A stretch of DNA of 64,000 nt, taken from positions 498,127 through 562,126 of the forward strand of contig CALNVZ010000080.1 of the NCBI GenBank assembly GCA_940671915.1. Direction: 5' to 3'. Position numbers and translations under genes: made by a program. This document shows, piece after piece, positions 43,285-57,075 of this stretch. The notes below the pieces were generated by a model. That model did no database searches and was not told the DNA's origin. It saw only the letters and a list, made by a program, of their open reading frames with translations. How positions within the stretch are numbered: position 1 is the first letter of the stretch; each line of letters opens with the position of its first letter. The stretch comes from Paracentrotus lividus (Eukaryota > Echinodermata > Echinoidea > Camarodonta > Echinidae).

Positions 43285-44270
43285 GTTGCCCATAAAGGTT
43301 GGATTTTTTTTTGGAGTGCTCCAGCATCATCATTTTTCTCCGGCTAATTTTTTTTGTTTTATTGTTTGTCCCCGCTTCCACTTATCAGGTCCCTGGCTAT
43401 ATCTTGGACGGGGTTCCCCTAACTATTCCCGGGGAAAGAAAAATCAAATAATTTTGTCAGCCCCCACAATGCCCATTTTTGCAATCTTTTGTCATTTTGG
43501 GCCCCTTTTTGTTTACCCGGCTGACCAAGGCCTCTCAATCCTTCTCTCCCCCCCACAAAACGCGTCTATATTATGGCTGTTATTGTTCTTTACGCTAAAT
43601 TAAGTTTTAAAGCTAAGGGATTTCGTCTCTTGTCTATGGGAAGGGTCAAGTTATATTCGACAGGGGTTACAAATTGATTTTATTCATGTATACAACATGG
43701 AAATTTCTATCATCCAAAAAATGTTATTGTAGAATCTCCGCCAAAATAAATCTAATGGAAAATAGACTATAGTTACCATTTACAACCTTTCAAAAGGTCT
43801 AAAACAAAGATTGGGAAAAAAATTAATAATTCTCAAGGGTTTATCGGTTGTTTTTATGTCTTTTGTTTTATTATAAGCTAGGATAATATATTTCGATTTT
43901 TACCAATTTCACTTTTACTTCAACCCTTTCCTCGACAGAGAAAAGCATATATAACCTTAAAACTTAATTCAACATAAAGAACATATTACCCAGCAATTTA
44001 GCGCGTTACGCTGGGATAGGATTAAGGGGGCCTTGGTCAGCATGGTAAACGAAAAAGGGGCCCCAAAATTCACAAAAATTGGTAAAAAGGGCATTTGTGG
44101 GGCTGACAACCCTTTTTATATTTTTTCATTCCCCGGAGAATGGTTGGGGAATGTCCAAGATATAGCCAGGGGTCCGAAAAGTGAAGCCGGGACAATTAAT
44201 TTAAGAAATTAAAGCCGGAGCAAACAGATGTGGTGGGTTCAAAAAAAAATATCCAACCTTCTGACCAACA
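43285..44270. repeat. Long imperfect inverted repeat
   Basis: About 43285-43625 and 43935-44270 are inverse copies of each other (GGTTGGATTTTTTTT / AAAAAAAATATCCAACC; GCCAGGGAC / GTCCCTGG-like text; CTAAATTAAGTTTTAA / TTAAAACTTAATT) around a ~310-base centre. It probably represents a foldback-type transposon. No coding region supported. Confidence 0.55.
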
Positions 44271-44379
44271 ATGTTATTACCCTGCGTCTAAAGGCAAATG
44301 GAACATGTCCCTTCGTCATTGATCAGTGCTGCAAAGAAATGTGACCATGTCCATATTCCTTTTGTTCTTTCAATGTATT

Positions 44380-44585
44380 TTAATCTCTTCCTTCTTCTAT
44401 ATCTCATCTCTTCCTCCTTCTCTACTTCTGATCCTTCTTCTTCTCCTTCCTTCTATCTCCCTCCTCGATCCTTCTTATTTCTTCATAATCTCTGGCTATG
44501 GTATGCGTAAGGTTGCTTGATAATCTCCGAAGACCAAACTTCAAAGTTGATATTTTAGGATTTGAAACCCGACTTGCGCAGAAGT

Positions 44586-44621
<36 letters not shown>

Positions 44622-47231
44622 ATTGAGAGTGAATGTATTGTCTGTCTTCCAACGGCGTTGTGAATTTCCCAGTGACTTAACTATCATGTGCAATGTTCAG
44701 CTATAATATATTCACTGATTTCAGTTGATTTTTTCTATTGCGACAGAAAAGCAGGAAACTTAGTTGATCATGAAAATGAATAGATAATTTCTTCTCCATC
44801 CTCTCTCTCTCTCTTCATTTTTGTTGTTGTTTGTTCATTTCCCGCTTTGTAATGGTCTTTTCTCTTTACATGAATTGAATTTACGTTGACCCCCATGTTA
44901 TCAATAAAAGAAGGAAAAATAAGAAAGAAAAGGAAGACGAAGAAGGAAAAATGAAGAAGTAGAAGAAGAAGAAGAGAAAAGAAGAAAGAAAACGAACTCG
45001 GGAGTAGATTCTAACAAACGCGCCTGTAGATACTATTTAAAGCCAGTCGGCTTCGGGCTCATCATAGTCATGAGAAATCAAAGAGAGGATTCTTGGCTCG
45101 CCCAACATGCTACAATCAGGGGTGTGGGCATGCGTACAAAGATCTGGTAATCTCCTGGGGCCCATCTCAAGAAGTGATGTTTTAGAATTTGAAAACGCCG
45201 ACTTGGCCAGAATGAGAGATTGAATGTTATAGTCTGTCTTTCCATACGAAGGACGATTGAACATGGCGGGGGGGGGGGGTCAACTTAAATTCACATTTAT
45301 TTAAAACGGCCGGTATCAATCCACAACACTAAAACAATTAAATTTCCATCATCATTGTATCCGCTCCCGTTTTCTTTCATAAAGAATTATTTCAAACGTT
45401 TATTGACAATGAGTCTTGCCGATATAAGAAGTTTCGGACTAAAAGGCCCGTACAACCAAACTAAACAATTTAATTCAGACAATTGTATCCGCTCTCGTTT
45501 TTTTATCTTCCATTAAAGAATCATTCCGAACGTTTTGCGATAGAGTTCTTCTGCGATAAATAAAAAAGTTTCGTTTTGTACTAAAACCTGCGCCGTTATC
45601 AATCAAAAACTAAACATTTAATTCCAACAATTGTATCCGCCTCCGTTTTTCTTTCATAAAGAATTATTTCTAACGTTTTTTGGCGATGAGCTCTTCCGAT
45701 AATAAAAGATTTCGCTACTAAAACCGGCCCGTTATAATCCCAAAACTAAACAATTATTCCACAATTGTATTTCCGCTCCGTTTTTCTTCATAAAGACTCA
45801 TTTCGAAACGTTTTTGACAATGAGTTCTTCCGATAAAATAAGAATTTCGGTACTAAACGGTCCGTTATCACTCCAAAACTAAACATAATTCCACAATTGT
45901 ATTCCGCTCCGTTTTCTTTCATAAAGAATTTATTTCGAAACGATTTTGCGATGAGTTCTTCGATAAATAGAAGTTTGCGTACTAAAAACGGCCCGTATCA
46001 ATCGCAAAACTAAAGCACTTGACTGCCAATGATTATCCACTCGTTTTTCTTTATAAAGATTTTATTTTGAAACGTTTTTGGGATGAAGATCTTCGATCAA
46101 TAGAAAGCAGTCAAGCAACAACATACGCATTCGTATGTTTGTACAACAGTTTTATTTCCTATTTATTCTCTAGATGGAACTGACTTAATACTGGTAACTG
46201 AATGTAAAAACTACAATAATATCCAGTTCAATGGACATACAGTATAAATTACTTGCACCGTCTTGCATTTTTGTCTCCTTTGTTGTTGGTTAACTTAAAC
46301 TTTAGTAGCGTCTTGCTGCATCCTTTTGATAATCAGACAAAAAAGCTTCCCTTTGCATGTCACAGAAGAGCTTTTTGCAATGCTCTTCACCCTACTGCTT
46401 CCTAAAAGTTCTAGGAGTAGCTTTTACACTTCCCCTCGATATTTATAAAACTCGAGTCCCGAAGAAGAAGAAGAGAAGAAAAGAAGAAGAAAGAACGAAC
46501 TCGGAGACGATTTCTAACAGAGTCGCGTCTGTACGTATATTAGTAATGGGGGCTTGGTATCGAAGACCAACTTCAAAAGTATGTTTTTTGAGGACTGAAG
46601 AACCCGAGTTGGCCAAAGTGAGGAGAGAGAATGAGAGTGAATGCTATTGTGCTGTCTTTCCATGACGGCGTTGTGAATTTCCCAGTGACTTAACTTACTA
46701 GTAAGTTCTATTGTGCACTGTCAGTCATATTAATCTCAATTTGATTGTTCAGTTGATTTTTTTCTATTCCTGACCAGAAAGCGGAAGACTTAGTTGATCT
46801 ATAAGAATGAATAGATTAATTTCTTCTCCCAATCTCTCTCTCTCTCATTTTTGTTTGTTGTTGTTGTTTTGTTCATTTCCCCTTTGTAATGGTCTTTCTC
46901 TTTATCATGAAGTAATTACGTTTGACCCCCATGTTATCAAAAAAGAAGAAAAATAAGAAAGGAAAAGTGAAGACGAAGAAGGAAAAATGAAGAAGTAGAA
47001 GAAGTAAGAAGAAGAAAAACGAATTCGGGAGTACGATTTCTAACAAGATCGCGTCTGTACGATATAGACTAGGGGGCTGTGTGTATGCGAAGACGCAACT
47101 TCAAAGTGATGTTTTAGGATTTTGAAAACCGAGTTGGCCAGAAGTGAGGAGAGAGATTGAGATGTGAATGTTACTGTCTGTCTTCCAGACGGCGTTGGGA
47201 ATTTCCCAGTGACTTAACTTACTAGTAAATT
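44380..47231. other. Repetitive, apparently error-rich sequence before the gap
   Basis: The block at 44510-44990 (ending in GAA-rich sequence) recurs at about 45140-45260, 46545-46700 and 47090-47231 with scattered single-base insertions and deletions (for example GGCGTTGTGAATTTCCCAGT and GGCGTTGGGAATTTCCCAGT). CT, GA and GAA microsatellites are at 44390-44465, 44585-44625, 44890-45000 and 46460-46500. The pattern of homopolymer indels looks like unpolished long reads. Confidence 0.55.
45300..46110. repeat. Tandem array, about six units of ~133 bp
   Basis: Each unit carries CTAAACAATT, ACAATTGTATCCGCTC, CGTTTTTCTTTCATAAAGAA, AACGTTTTTG, GATGAGTTCTTCCGATAA and TACTAAAACGGCCCGTT in the same order. 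Units differ mainly by small indels. This is satellite-like sequence; the length and variation may be affected by read errors. Confidence 0.75.
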
Positions 47232-47331
47232 NNNNNNNNNNNNNNNNNNNNNNNNNNNNNNNNNNNNNNNNNNNNNNNNNNNNNNNNNNNNNNNNNNNNN
47301 NNNNNNNNNNNNNNNNNNNNNNNNNNNNNNN
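47232..47331. other. Assembly gap (100 N)
   Basis: Exactly 100 unknown bases; true size unknown. Confidence 0.98.
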
Positions 47332-48940
47332 AAATAGAGCAATGTCTGAAGTTTCATGAATTGATGATTTTTCGTAATTTTTTGAAATTGTTCATGCTCA
47401 TTTGCATAAATTAACATAAATTATAATTAAATGGAAAAACGGTAAATAAAATATCATTTTTTTAACCCTGACTGGAATGGATATGCTGACTTCCTTCCTT
47501 GGATTACTATCATTTTATTATTATTTACCTCTATTCCTTTTAATCTAACCCCAAAAAATAATGTTGTTAAATTGATTATATTAAGATAATCAACCCTGGA
47601 AATCAACGGCCCTCAAAATGTCACACACAAGTAGCCAGAAAACACAAAAAGTGTTAAGCCCCGTTTTAACCATGGCTCTGGTATTATTATAATTATTTCA
47701 TCAAAGCTAGATTTAATGTACCTTGCATCTCACTAAATATAAATCCATGACAAGTTTTAATTTGATTATTAATTAGCAAACAAATTGGTCAAACACGTGA
47801 CCCGCTGGGTGGGGGCGGTCATAAATTCTGATTATTTTCACTTTCATTGGCTGAAATTAATTTATTTTAGCATTATTATGCTCCAAAATGGTTCTGCAAT
47901 AATTTTTGCGAAAAAAAAAAAAAAGAAAAGAAAAAAAAGAACAAACAAACAAACAAAACATATGGTCGAAAAACAAGGAAATACATAAGAAATTCATAAA
48001 ACAATAAAATACACAAGGAATTTAATTCGATATCAATTTTTTTTCCAAGTACAATTGTTAGGAATCCTATAAAGATTATGCAAACACAAAATTAGCATTC
48101 CAGAAGCTGTAGTTTTGTTAATTGAGAACAAAAATTATACTTCAACAAGGGCGTAAGATTAGCTATATATTATCTATTATTATGGGAAAATTACCAGTGC
48201 TTGTCTTGCTATGTTTACATTCACGAGCCACTACCGTCCGGCAAATTTGTCGGTCGCCTTGGTTTATGAGGCGTCTCGCGCGATCTAACAGCCAAGCTCT
48301 TGATAGGGGCCATCATGGCCCGTCCTACCGCCCCTCCCCAGTCTTTTGACAGCACCAAAACACCCATTGACTGAACTAGGGGTTAGTTTATAAAAATTTG
48401 TTACCACAGCGGAGTTATGTAATTGGCTCGATGTACATTTATGGCATAATACAATAATATATTGCATGTTTCTGGTACAATTTTGCCATAGGTCACACAC
48501 GTGACCCACTAAAGAGTCACCCCGTGACGACAGATCTAACGATATTAAAATAAGAAAAAAAAGAATTTCAGCGATGAGCTCTATCTCAGTGGTATTTTGG
48601 TTAACAGGTTCTAATGCATATCTCGACAGCAATTAAGAACATTTCATCATTTTAAAACTCACGAGAGATTCAAATGAAGATTGAGAACTTTCAAAATCAT
48701 ATGCCGTCTTGTGAAGGTCCACACCACTGTGTGACCACTTGCTTATGACCTCTGACCTGTGAACATGCATATTGTAACATCATAGAAAGATATTTCCAGA
48801 ATGATAGGCCACAAAGATATTGTGAGTGACTGATATAGGACATGAAAATGAGTAATCTTTCAGAGATGTTAGAGTTCATAGCCAATTGAAAGTCAAGATT
48901 TGGCATAATTCGGCTCACTACAGTGAAAGCCCAGAGGGAA
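47332..48940. other. AT-rich intergenic region
   Basis: No exon supported. A-rich microsatellite at 47908-47950. About 48230-48370 resembles the GC-rich part of the dispersed repeat at 1-300. Confidence 0.5.
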
Positions 48941-48949
48941 TGGTCGCAA

Positions 48950-49450
48950 ATAGTGTATGGCTATATCTCGATCAGGGATTCATTGTAATAGGACAATTCA
49001 GGTCAAATAGCATGTGAAATCTTTGTAGTTGATATGTTTCACGTAGCTTACACTGTAGGTTATTTCATTCCAAGCATAAGCCAATAATACCGGTTTACTA
49101 TTTCAATAAGCTGCTATAATTGGTATCATGGAAAGAACCTGCGTCTGGCATTAACTGAGGGAAAGGACCTTGTAGTGAGTTGCCACTGCATTTTTAATTG
49201 CAGTAAGTGAATGCTATTCTTCTTTATCGATCTGGAGTTTGTTTACGTATCTTCTTTGAAAGTTTCTTCTGTCACACCACAGGCTAAACCTGCAGCTCGA
49301 TTTGTGTGCCAAATACTCTTCATGATTAAGATTTAGTCATAGATCCAGGTTAATCATATTGTGTGTTATGTCCAATTACTACGGATTCTAGTGTTGATTT
49401 TGATTTTCCTGCATCTAACGAATTATTCATGCCCATATTGCAAAGTAACG
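48950..49450. repeat. Duplicate of the region upstream of NLR gene C, part 1
   Basis: Aligns with about 56700-57040 (for example GTTTGTTTACGTATCTTC against GTTTATGTACTTCTTGAGAG, and AACCTGCAGCTCGATTTGTG against AACCTGCAGCTGTATTGGTG). Both copies end with CCTGCATCTAA. It may represent the promoter and 5' UTR area of a duplicated NLR gene. Confidence 0.6.
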
Positions 49451-51508
49451 ATATTGAGTACACTTGTACAATGTATGTTAGGCGTTAATCTTGAGTGTTA
49501 ACAGGATGTAGTACACATTGAATGATATTCAAATTCGCAATTTAAGTTTGATTAGCTCATTTTGCCAACTATGAATATAAACCTTAGGGCAGACTGGTAA
49601 TCTCTCACAAATGGCAAGCCAATTGCTTGCTTTACCTTCGAGATATCAAGTGAATTTCATACTCAAGATTTTGTTAAGACCCACTACTTTCAGATCAGGC
49701 TGCAGGAGGGTCCCTACAGGTGGGGCGTCAGAAATAGCCGCCCTTTTTACCAAAAAATTGTAGTAATTTTAAGACAAAAAAAGTTTGAAGCAAAGTTCAA
49801 AATACCCATTGAAGTTGGGGTATCAATTTAAAGTTAAATAAAATTTCCTATAGGATTGGTACTAGATTCTAATAAGAGTGAGTATGTAGCAACAGGTACA
49901 TTTTTATAGCATTAAACTTGATTTTTCTCTTTTTTTCAAAATATGAATTTTTTATCTATTAATTTTTTACCTCGGTGGAATAATTCTGTCAAGCACCTGA
50001 AGTGCAAAACTTTTCAGAGAATGGTGCCCTAATGTATGGATCAAGAGTAATGTGAAAAAGGAATAAAGTAAGAACATTCCAATAAAAAGATGATTACGCG
50101 TATGCAAGTTTACGACTGGAAATTTCGGAAAAACAAGTGTTTTTGCCGGCCTTTATGTGTGGTAGAAACCATACAGTACACGATGAAATACCTATTACAT
50201 TGCGCGCATGTGTATTGCACGGCGTGATTGTAACAATTATTACATGAATTTTGTTGCAAGTTTCCATAGAAAGGTAATAAAGAATGGACTTCTCGACCAA
50301 GTGCTGTTGTCGAAAGGGGAGGGGATTGGGGGGGGGCGCGGTGTCATGAACATGGGACCCTAATTTTTTTTGGGCAGCAACCAATATTAATCATTTGTTT
50401 TGAATCAATTAGAGATGAAATTGTGCTTGTGCAATATTTCGTTTGCTGATTTGCGCAATGGAAAATGAGTGGCTTTCTGTGTGATGTGCGAGGTCCACAG
50501 ATGACGTTTGTTGGGTTGTGATCTGCTAAAGTTGCTCGTTGCCAGTTGAGTAATCAGTGCAGCTGGATAAGTACACGCATAGAGGCCCTTGCGCATCGAG
50601 TTATCCAACATACCATGAACAGCAGGCCTACATTATATAGAAGTGAGAATGAAACATAACTATAACAGCAATGGACAAACAAAGTGTAATGTGAGAAAAG
50701 ACATAACATAGGACGGGGTACAGATAGATTCACACCAACAAATAAATTTTTAATAAGCAATTGGTTTTTAAGCAGGAGTTGTATATTAATATTTTGGTTT
50801 GCTCTATTTATAAGAAAACCATGTACTGCCAGGGCCGCGAGCCAGGGATGGGGTCTGGAGCTGCGCCCGCCCATTGTTGTCATAAAAGTGTACACAAAAC
50901 GTCAAAAAATGGGCCCATGATGGAATTGCTCAGATTGGGTGATGTTTTAGCCTGTTCAGCCGCCCCCCCCTCCGCCGCCAATTCTCGGCCAGCCCCTTCC
51001 CTTTTCAAAACGCTTCCCCGCCCTGCCCGTCCCCTCACCAGTACGTGGTACTTGACATAGAAGCTTTTTCTTACAGGCTGTGATCAAACAGATTTGGATT
51101 ATCAAAATTTTAATTATAGTAGGTATCAATCGTAGACACTTAGATATTAATCATTTATGGATGGATTTTATCAGTTAACTATGTTGGGTGGTGATCTACG
51201 AACAGGGCCCAATTTGGGGCGGCAGTTAGACATTCTAGTATAGTGTACTTTTATATCGTGTCATTTTCAGTATAAAATAATGGAAATTTACTTTGAAATT
51301 TATTTGTTTTTATTTTTATTTTTATATTTATTGTGAACATACAAACAGCAAGTCAAGGCCTCGACATGGGTATAAAAAGTACCGTGAATAAATTTTGTTT
51401 AATACAATGAACATGAGCTTTTTTCACATTTATACTTCAGACCTGTTGTATGATTTGCTTTAGGGCCTACTTATCCTATATTAATGTAGGGTTACCTCAG
51501 ACAAACAC

Positions 51509-51512
<4 letters not shown>

Positions 51513-51552
<40 letters not shown>

Positions 51553-51553
51553 A
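51513..51553. repeat. (TA)n microsatellite
   Basis: About 20 TA dinucleotides with one slip. Lies inside the 4.1-kb element. Confidence 0.9.
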
Positions 51554-52079
51554 TCAGTATATACTCAACAGTCTGAGGAAACAAGAGTATATTATCTAAT
51601 TTAGAGTTTTTAAGCGCCATGAACGCCGAAAGGCGGATCTGTGCACTATAGAAGTAGCCACTATTATCATTATTATTATTACTATAATTATTATATTGTC
51701 GATCTTTTCTTTAATAATAATATTAGCCTTGAATATGGGCAGTATGAATTTATTGACTGACAAATGACTCCTTTTGGTTAGTTAATACTAGCCACATTGA
51801 AGGAGGGGAAAGAATGGTTAGACATAGACTTAGGAGACCCCTTTATTATATTTTTCCTTGAACAGATTCACCATTATTGTAATTAAGCTGCATTACTGCA
51901 ATTATGAGTCAAGTACATGAATTTAGAAATCGGGATGTTGTGGATCAAACGAAAGTAGGGAGGGGGCACAAGGAAGAGGGCCGGGCACTTGTTCTGAAAT
52001 GGTGAGTATTAAAATTGGGAATAGACTGTGAACCAGATCCAGAAATTAGTCAAGAACTATTTGGGGCTTAAGTCCATAC

Positions 52080-52294
52080 CAGTGGCGGATCCAGGATTTC
52101 ATTACAGGGGGCCCTTTTTTTTTTTGCCCTTCGACCATCAAAGAGGTCATCTTGAATGAGCCATAGGGGTAAGGTTAGGGGCTCAATAGGCCCGCATGTC
52201 TGTTTTTCTTTATTCCTTTTTTTTGTTGTTTTTTTTGTTTTTTTTGCTACGGGGGGGGGGGGGACCCGCTGGGCTCACCCCTGGATCCACGCCT
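52080..52294. mobile_element. Short element ending in CAGTGGCGGATCCAGG
   Basis: Starts CAGTGGCGGATCCAGG and ends CCTGGATCCACGCCTG, an imperfect inverse, with T and G runs in between. It is nested in the 4.1-kb element. A GTGGCGGATCC phrase also occurs at 19302. Confidence 0.5.
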
Positions 52295-53807
52295 GCATAC
52301 TCCCCTACCCAAGCCCTCTCAGGATGACACTGTTGATATCAATTGTTGACAACACAATTTAAATATATTTGTCTCTAGCATATAGCAGCAGGCGGAAGTT
52401 TGTTTAATTCAACCGTGATGCTTCTGACCTTTTAATGCGAGGTAGACGTAAATTTGGGGTTTGAAAATACATCAAAAAGTGCCCTTTTTAAATTTTTAGA
52501 TTTTTAAAATTTCACAAGGTTTTGTTTAGAAAAAAAAAGAGCACGGTTGATTTAGAAAAAGGGGGCGCAATATATTACTATTGAAAGAGGCACATTTGTC
52601 ATGTTTGTGATGTCTGAAAAAGTGGGTTGCACTGTAAAACCTGCCCCTCCCCAGTTTCGCTTGTAGGCACCCTCCTTCAGCTGGCCTATCAAAACACTCT
52701 GAAGAATATTCGTTTGGGTCTTTACAACCATTGCCAATAAGCCATTCCCTACGAAAACCAACGATATCCTGCCATTGATACCAAAAAATACATTTAAAGA
52801 TGTATGCAAAAACTACACGTCCAAATATTAATACTAATGATTCAACCAGCATCATTATAATTGCTTGTTGAGAGTCTCAATTTTAATCCACAAATCGTTT
52901 TACTCCAGCCTGAATAAAAACTTCTAATTAAAATAGACATGTCAACCAGGTATACACGATGGACGGGGTTTAATTGAGGAAGTTAAGCCAAGGTGGGGGG
53001 CAGCCGAAATGGGGCGATGGGATGGCCTGAACAGCGCTAAAATCACAATCTATAGCCAATTCGTTTTCTACGACAAAGTGGTGCCGTGCGCCCACTACCC
53101 CGACCTTGCTCCCGGCCATTGCCACCCCAAAATGGTTGTGTCATGACACTCCCCCCATCCTAATAACCCCTTCACCAAGAACTAGTCGAGAAGTCCATCT
53201 GTTATTAACCTTTGTATGCAAACTTGCAATTCATTACACTAATAACTTGTTAGATACATCCGTACGAATACACATCCATGCGCCAATAGATCTATCACGA
53301 TTCTACACAATGGTATGGTTCATCGACTATTATTTCAACTAAATGGGCAAAAACCGAGTGTTTTTTACCGTTAATTGCAGTGCGAACTTATAGCGTTTAT
53401 ATCTTTTATTGACAATCATGGCCATTAATTTCCTTTCCATTCTCTCGTCCATACATGGGTGCACATTTCTGAAATGGGTTTTCTCCGCTTCAGTGTCTGA
53501 ACATGATTATTACACCAGCTAAACACAACAAATAGATAAAAATTAAATATTTCTGAAAAACAATTAGACAAAAATCAAGTAACCACGACTAAATACATTT
53601 ATTTTGTTGCAATATACATTTTATGAAAATAGTACCACAAAATGAGGAAAGTTTGACTAATCTTTAATTTGATAACCAAACTCAAGCTATTTGAAATCTT
53701 TGCCAACCACTTTGTTTAAAAACTACTAATTTGAAAAGGGCGGCTTTGTTGGACGCTCTCCTCTATCTTAACCCTCTTTCCTGCAGCCTGATCTGAGCAG
53801 TAGTCCG

Positions 53808-54780
53808 CTCCCTTAGCATGTTGGTAGTTGCGTCTCATACAACCACCTAGATAGATTACTTATTTATTATCTCCCACATGTCCAGTCCACCACTGACCCT
53901 ACGTCCTCCCTGGTAATAGTTTGTTTTTACTGTTGGACACATCATAATTTTATTAATAATGCAATCTAAGTCCTCTTTTTCTTAAAGTTACCAACATAGC
54001 CTTTACAAGGAGATAAGTACCACTTCCAAAAACAAGTGCAAAAGAGATCGCAAGAGGAATAGAATATTCAGCTCTCCGAACCGTAAAAAAAACTTACTAG
54101 CCAACGTTTCAGATCAAATGCAATCATTTACCTATCTTAAAACGTGAAATTTCAAACGCGGCCGAGATACGCTGCGCCATATAATTTTATACCGTCTCCG
54201 TTGCGAAAGCTTAGCCGCCCGGTAGGCACGGCGCTTGACAACAGAAATGCTGGTGAAAACCAGTGTGCGCTGAACGCACACGGTTTTTTAAGCGTCTCGA
54301 GCGGGTTAGAAAATTTGAGTATAAAATCTTAGATTCTCGAAAGTAGAGCAGGCAAGTAGACTGCAATTTTAAAGGAATACAGACTGACCTATGTGTCTCA
54401 TCAATCATGAAATGAAGCACAAATTCGAATTTGAATATCATTCAATGATACCTGATCCCTTTAACCTATTAAGAGCAGTGTCAACTAGTCAACTTACTCC
54501 AGAAAATACCTGCCAACAAATAAGTTATCTTAGCATAATGATAGAATACCGATTAGCGGAAAATGGTGATCTTCCTTTCAAGTAATATCTGAGGCGCTGC
54601 AGACAATTTGAAAAGTCCGTCCCTTCTGAGCCAATGCAGCTCCAATCAAAATTCATAGATCAGGAAATAAAGTGGGGAGGGGGACATATTTTAATCAACA
54701 GGTGCAGTGCGAGTTCATGTACCAAAACAACATTTTATCAAACTAAATACACACTACACTGCATAACTGTGCATACTTAC
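53808..54780. other. Intergenic, nothing recognised
   Basis: A moderately GC-richer stretch at 54140-54310, but no exon or transposon end that I can support. Confidence 0.45.
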
Positions 54781-55045
54781 CCACTGTTATTCATGGTGTA
54801 ACTTTTTTCTTTTCCATGCAAGACCAATATAATTGAATAAGACCATGGATTAGCAGGACATTTATTTTAGGATAAAAGTTATGAAATTAATGATTATAAT
54901 AATAGTCGTAGTGAACCACAGTAACACCTGACTTATCACAATCTGTATATATGATTGATTGTACATGCATATTGAGTTAATTGACTGGCATACCAAAAAT
55001 GTTCCTATAAACTTATTTAATACCCTCTTATTTCTTCATTCAATC
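54780..55045. repeat. Duplicate of the region upstream of NLR gene C, part 2
   Basis: Aligns with about 58865-59135 (AGGATAAAAGTTATGA, GTCGTAGTGAACCACAGTAA, TTCAATCCATCCTTAT against GTCAACCAATCCTTAT). Homology stops just before the position that corresponds to the first coding exon of gene C, so the exon itself is missing in this copy. Confidence 0.6.
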
Positions 55046-56700
55046 CATCCTTATTTTTAGTCACACTTTTGTAATTCTTTGACTGCGATTTTGGAATTTG
55101 TCAATAAAAAAATTAGTCAATACCTCCAGCAGTTGAAATAAAAAAAGTCTATAAAATATATAATTAATGATTATCTCTGGAATTTTGTTACTTAGTGAGA
55201 AAAAATCCTCGCAAATAATAAGCCTATGTAATCTGAGTCTCAATGACTGAGCTTTTCAATCTTGGCTGACAGCGTACTATAATAAATTAATTCAAAATTA
55301 TGCATAACCCTGACACATCCAGCAATAGACCAATTATGAGGAGAAACAATGAGGCCATTTAAATTGATTCATTCTAATTTACATTTGGCTACAACAACTG
55401 GTTGAGCTTTAAGGTCGAGGTAAAGGCAGGATGAATTTGTCGCTATCCAAGTAGGCTAAATAAAGTCTAATTTTGCAGTCATATAATATAGGTCCAATTT
55501 TATCTTTAGGGGTAGATGCAGTATGGCTGGGACCTTCAAATGTTGGGTCTGGGTCAGAGGGCATTTGAGGTCAAAGGATAACTTTTAATGACTGAAACAT
55601 TTGTATGTAAATTCTGCCATTATCAGTCCAGATTACAGTTTTTCTAAAAACTTGATACTAGTATGTAAGCCTAGATAGATTTGTTATTTACTTGTTGATT
55701 TATTTCACTTGAAGGCTAAGGAAGCAATTAGATGCTAATTAACCAAGGAGATATTACAGTGAACAACTCCTTGATATAACCAACTAGGTTATGGCTTTAA
55801 GTCCTATCCCAAGAACTTGGAACAGTATGTATTGGATCAAAGGGCATGAGTGTATCAACTTAGTTCTGAAAAGAAGAAAATCCTGTTTACCATTTACCAT
55901 TACCTTTTCATGAAATTATAAATTTGGTGTCAACTGATATCTAAGACCTGCTAAATACAAAATATATTATTCTCAAAATGTATTATAGCAACTCAGTAAA
56001 AAATATTGGGGAAAATGTGTTATGTGGCCTTTGTTTGAGATATTTTTTTATTTTCATAACATGATTTATAGATTAGATCCAGCCTTGATAGGAATCATAT
56101 GCTAATTAAAGGCAAAGATATATCTTCTAACTTGGTTAAAATAGGGTACCTACATGCATCTGAAGAGTGAACATATCCCTCCGGTCAAGCTTTTTATACT
56201 TTTAATTTGAAAGATATCCTGTTGTTATGATATTTTCATTGTAATATAATGAGGAAGTTCTTTGTCAAGGGGGCACATATTACCCCCCCCCCCCCTCAAA
56301 AAACCAAACCAAACCAAAACATTATAATTTCAACTCTATTCAGTTTCGATTAGTTAAGGTGCAATTGGATACCTGCATAGGGGCATGCTGGCAGCCCCCC
56401 ACCCCCCCCCCCCTGCTCCCAATTTTACATAGTCATATTAGTGAAAAGTTCATACATTTGTGATTGCAACATACAGTAATCAATTCCCATTAATACTGAT
56501 TACATGTATGACTCATTCTATAGGAGAAGTCTCAAAAGTATCTAAACAGAGTGTTTAAAGTATCCCATTGATGTAAAAGATCAAATATGCTATGGCACAT
56601 GTATATTCATAGGATCATGTACATGATTAGGCCAATTCAGCAAATCAATAGTAACTTTGTTTTTATGATATTTTCTCTACACGTCCTACTGTAGGTGCTT
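55046..56700. other. AT-rich intergenic region
   Basis: No gene supported. C runs at 56284-56297 and 56394-56413. Confidence 0.5.
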
Positions 56701-57075
56701 CATTCAAGCTGATTGAAGGCCAAATAAATAACCGTTCATATCAATACTCGAAATTGTATTCATGGAAAACTGCGTCCTCGCATTACTACTATAGGGGAAT
56801 ACCTTAGTAGTTAAAGTTGCCGCCATTTTAATTCACAAGTGAATGCATGCTTTTGTACTGGAATTTGTTTATGTACTTCTTGAGAGTTTCTTTCTTCACA
56901 CCACAACATAAACCTGCAGCTGTATTGGTGCAAATACTCTGTGATTATAGATTAGTCTATAGATCCAGTTTATAGATATTGTTGTTATTCCAATACTATG
57001 GATTTTAGTGATTTATTTCCTGCATCTAAACTGAAATCCTACATCTCATATTCAAAGGTAAGGTAGGCCTACTTA

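Larger units (their letters stand above)
49681..53807. mobile_element. 4.1-kb element with long terminal inverted repeats
   Basis: The outer ends share CAGATCAGGCTGCAGGA (49690) and its inverse TCCTGCAGCCTGATCTG (53780). Further inside, about 50090-50345 and 53080-53390 are also inverse copies (for example ATGGACTTCTCGAC / GTCGAGAAGTCCAT and GTGTCATGA / TCATGACAC), so the imperfect arms are about 0.7 kb. The centre has low-complexity C-rich and AT tracts and no recognisable transposase. It separates the two parts of the gene C upstream duplicate. Confidence 0.6.

Noticed and set aside
47214-47417. Open frame spanning the second gap
   Set aside because: Half of it is translated N, so it has no meaning.
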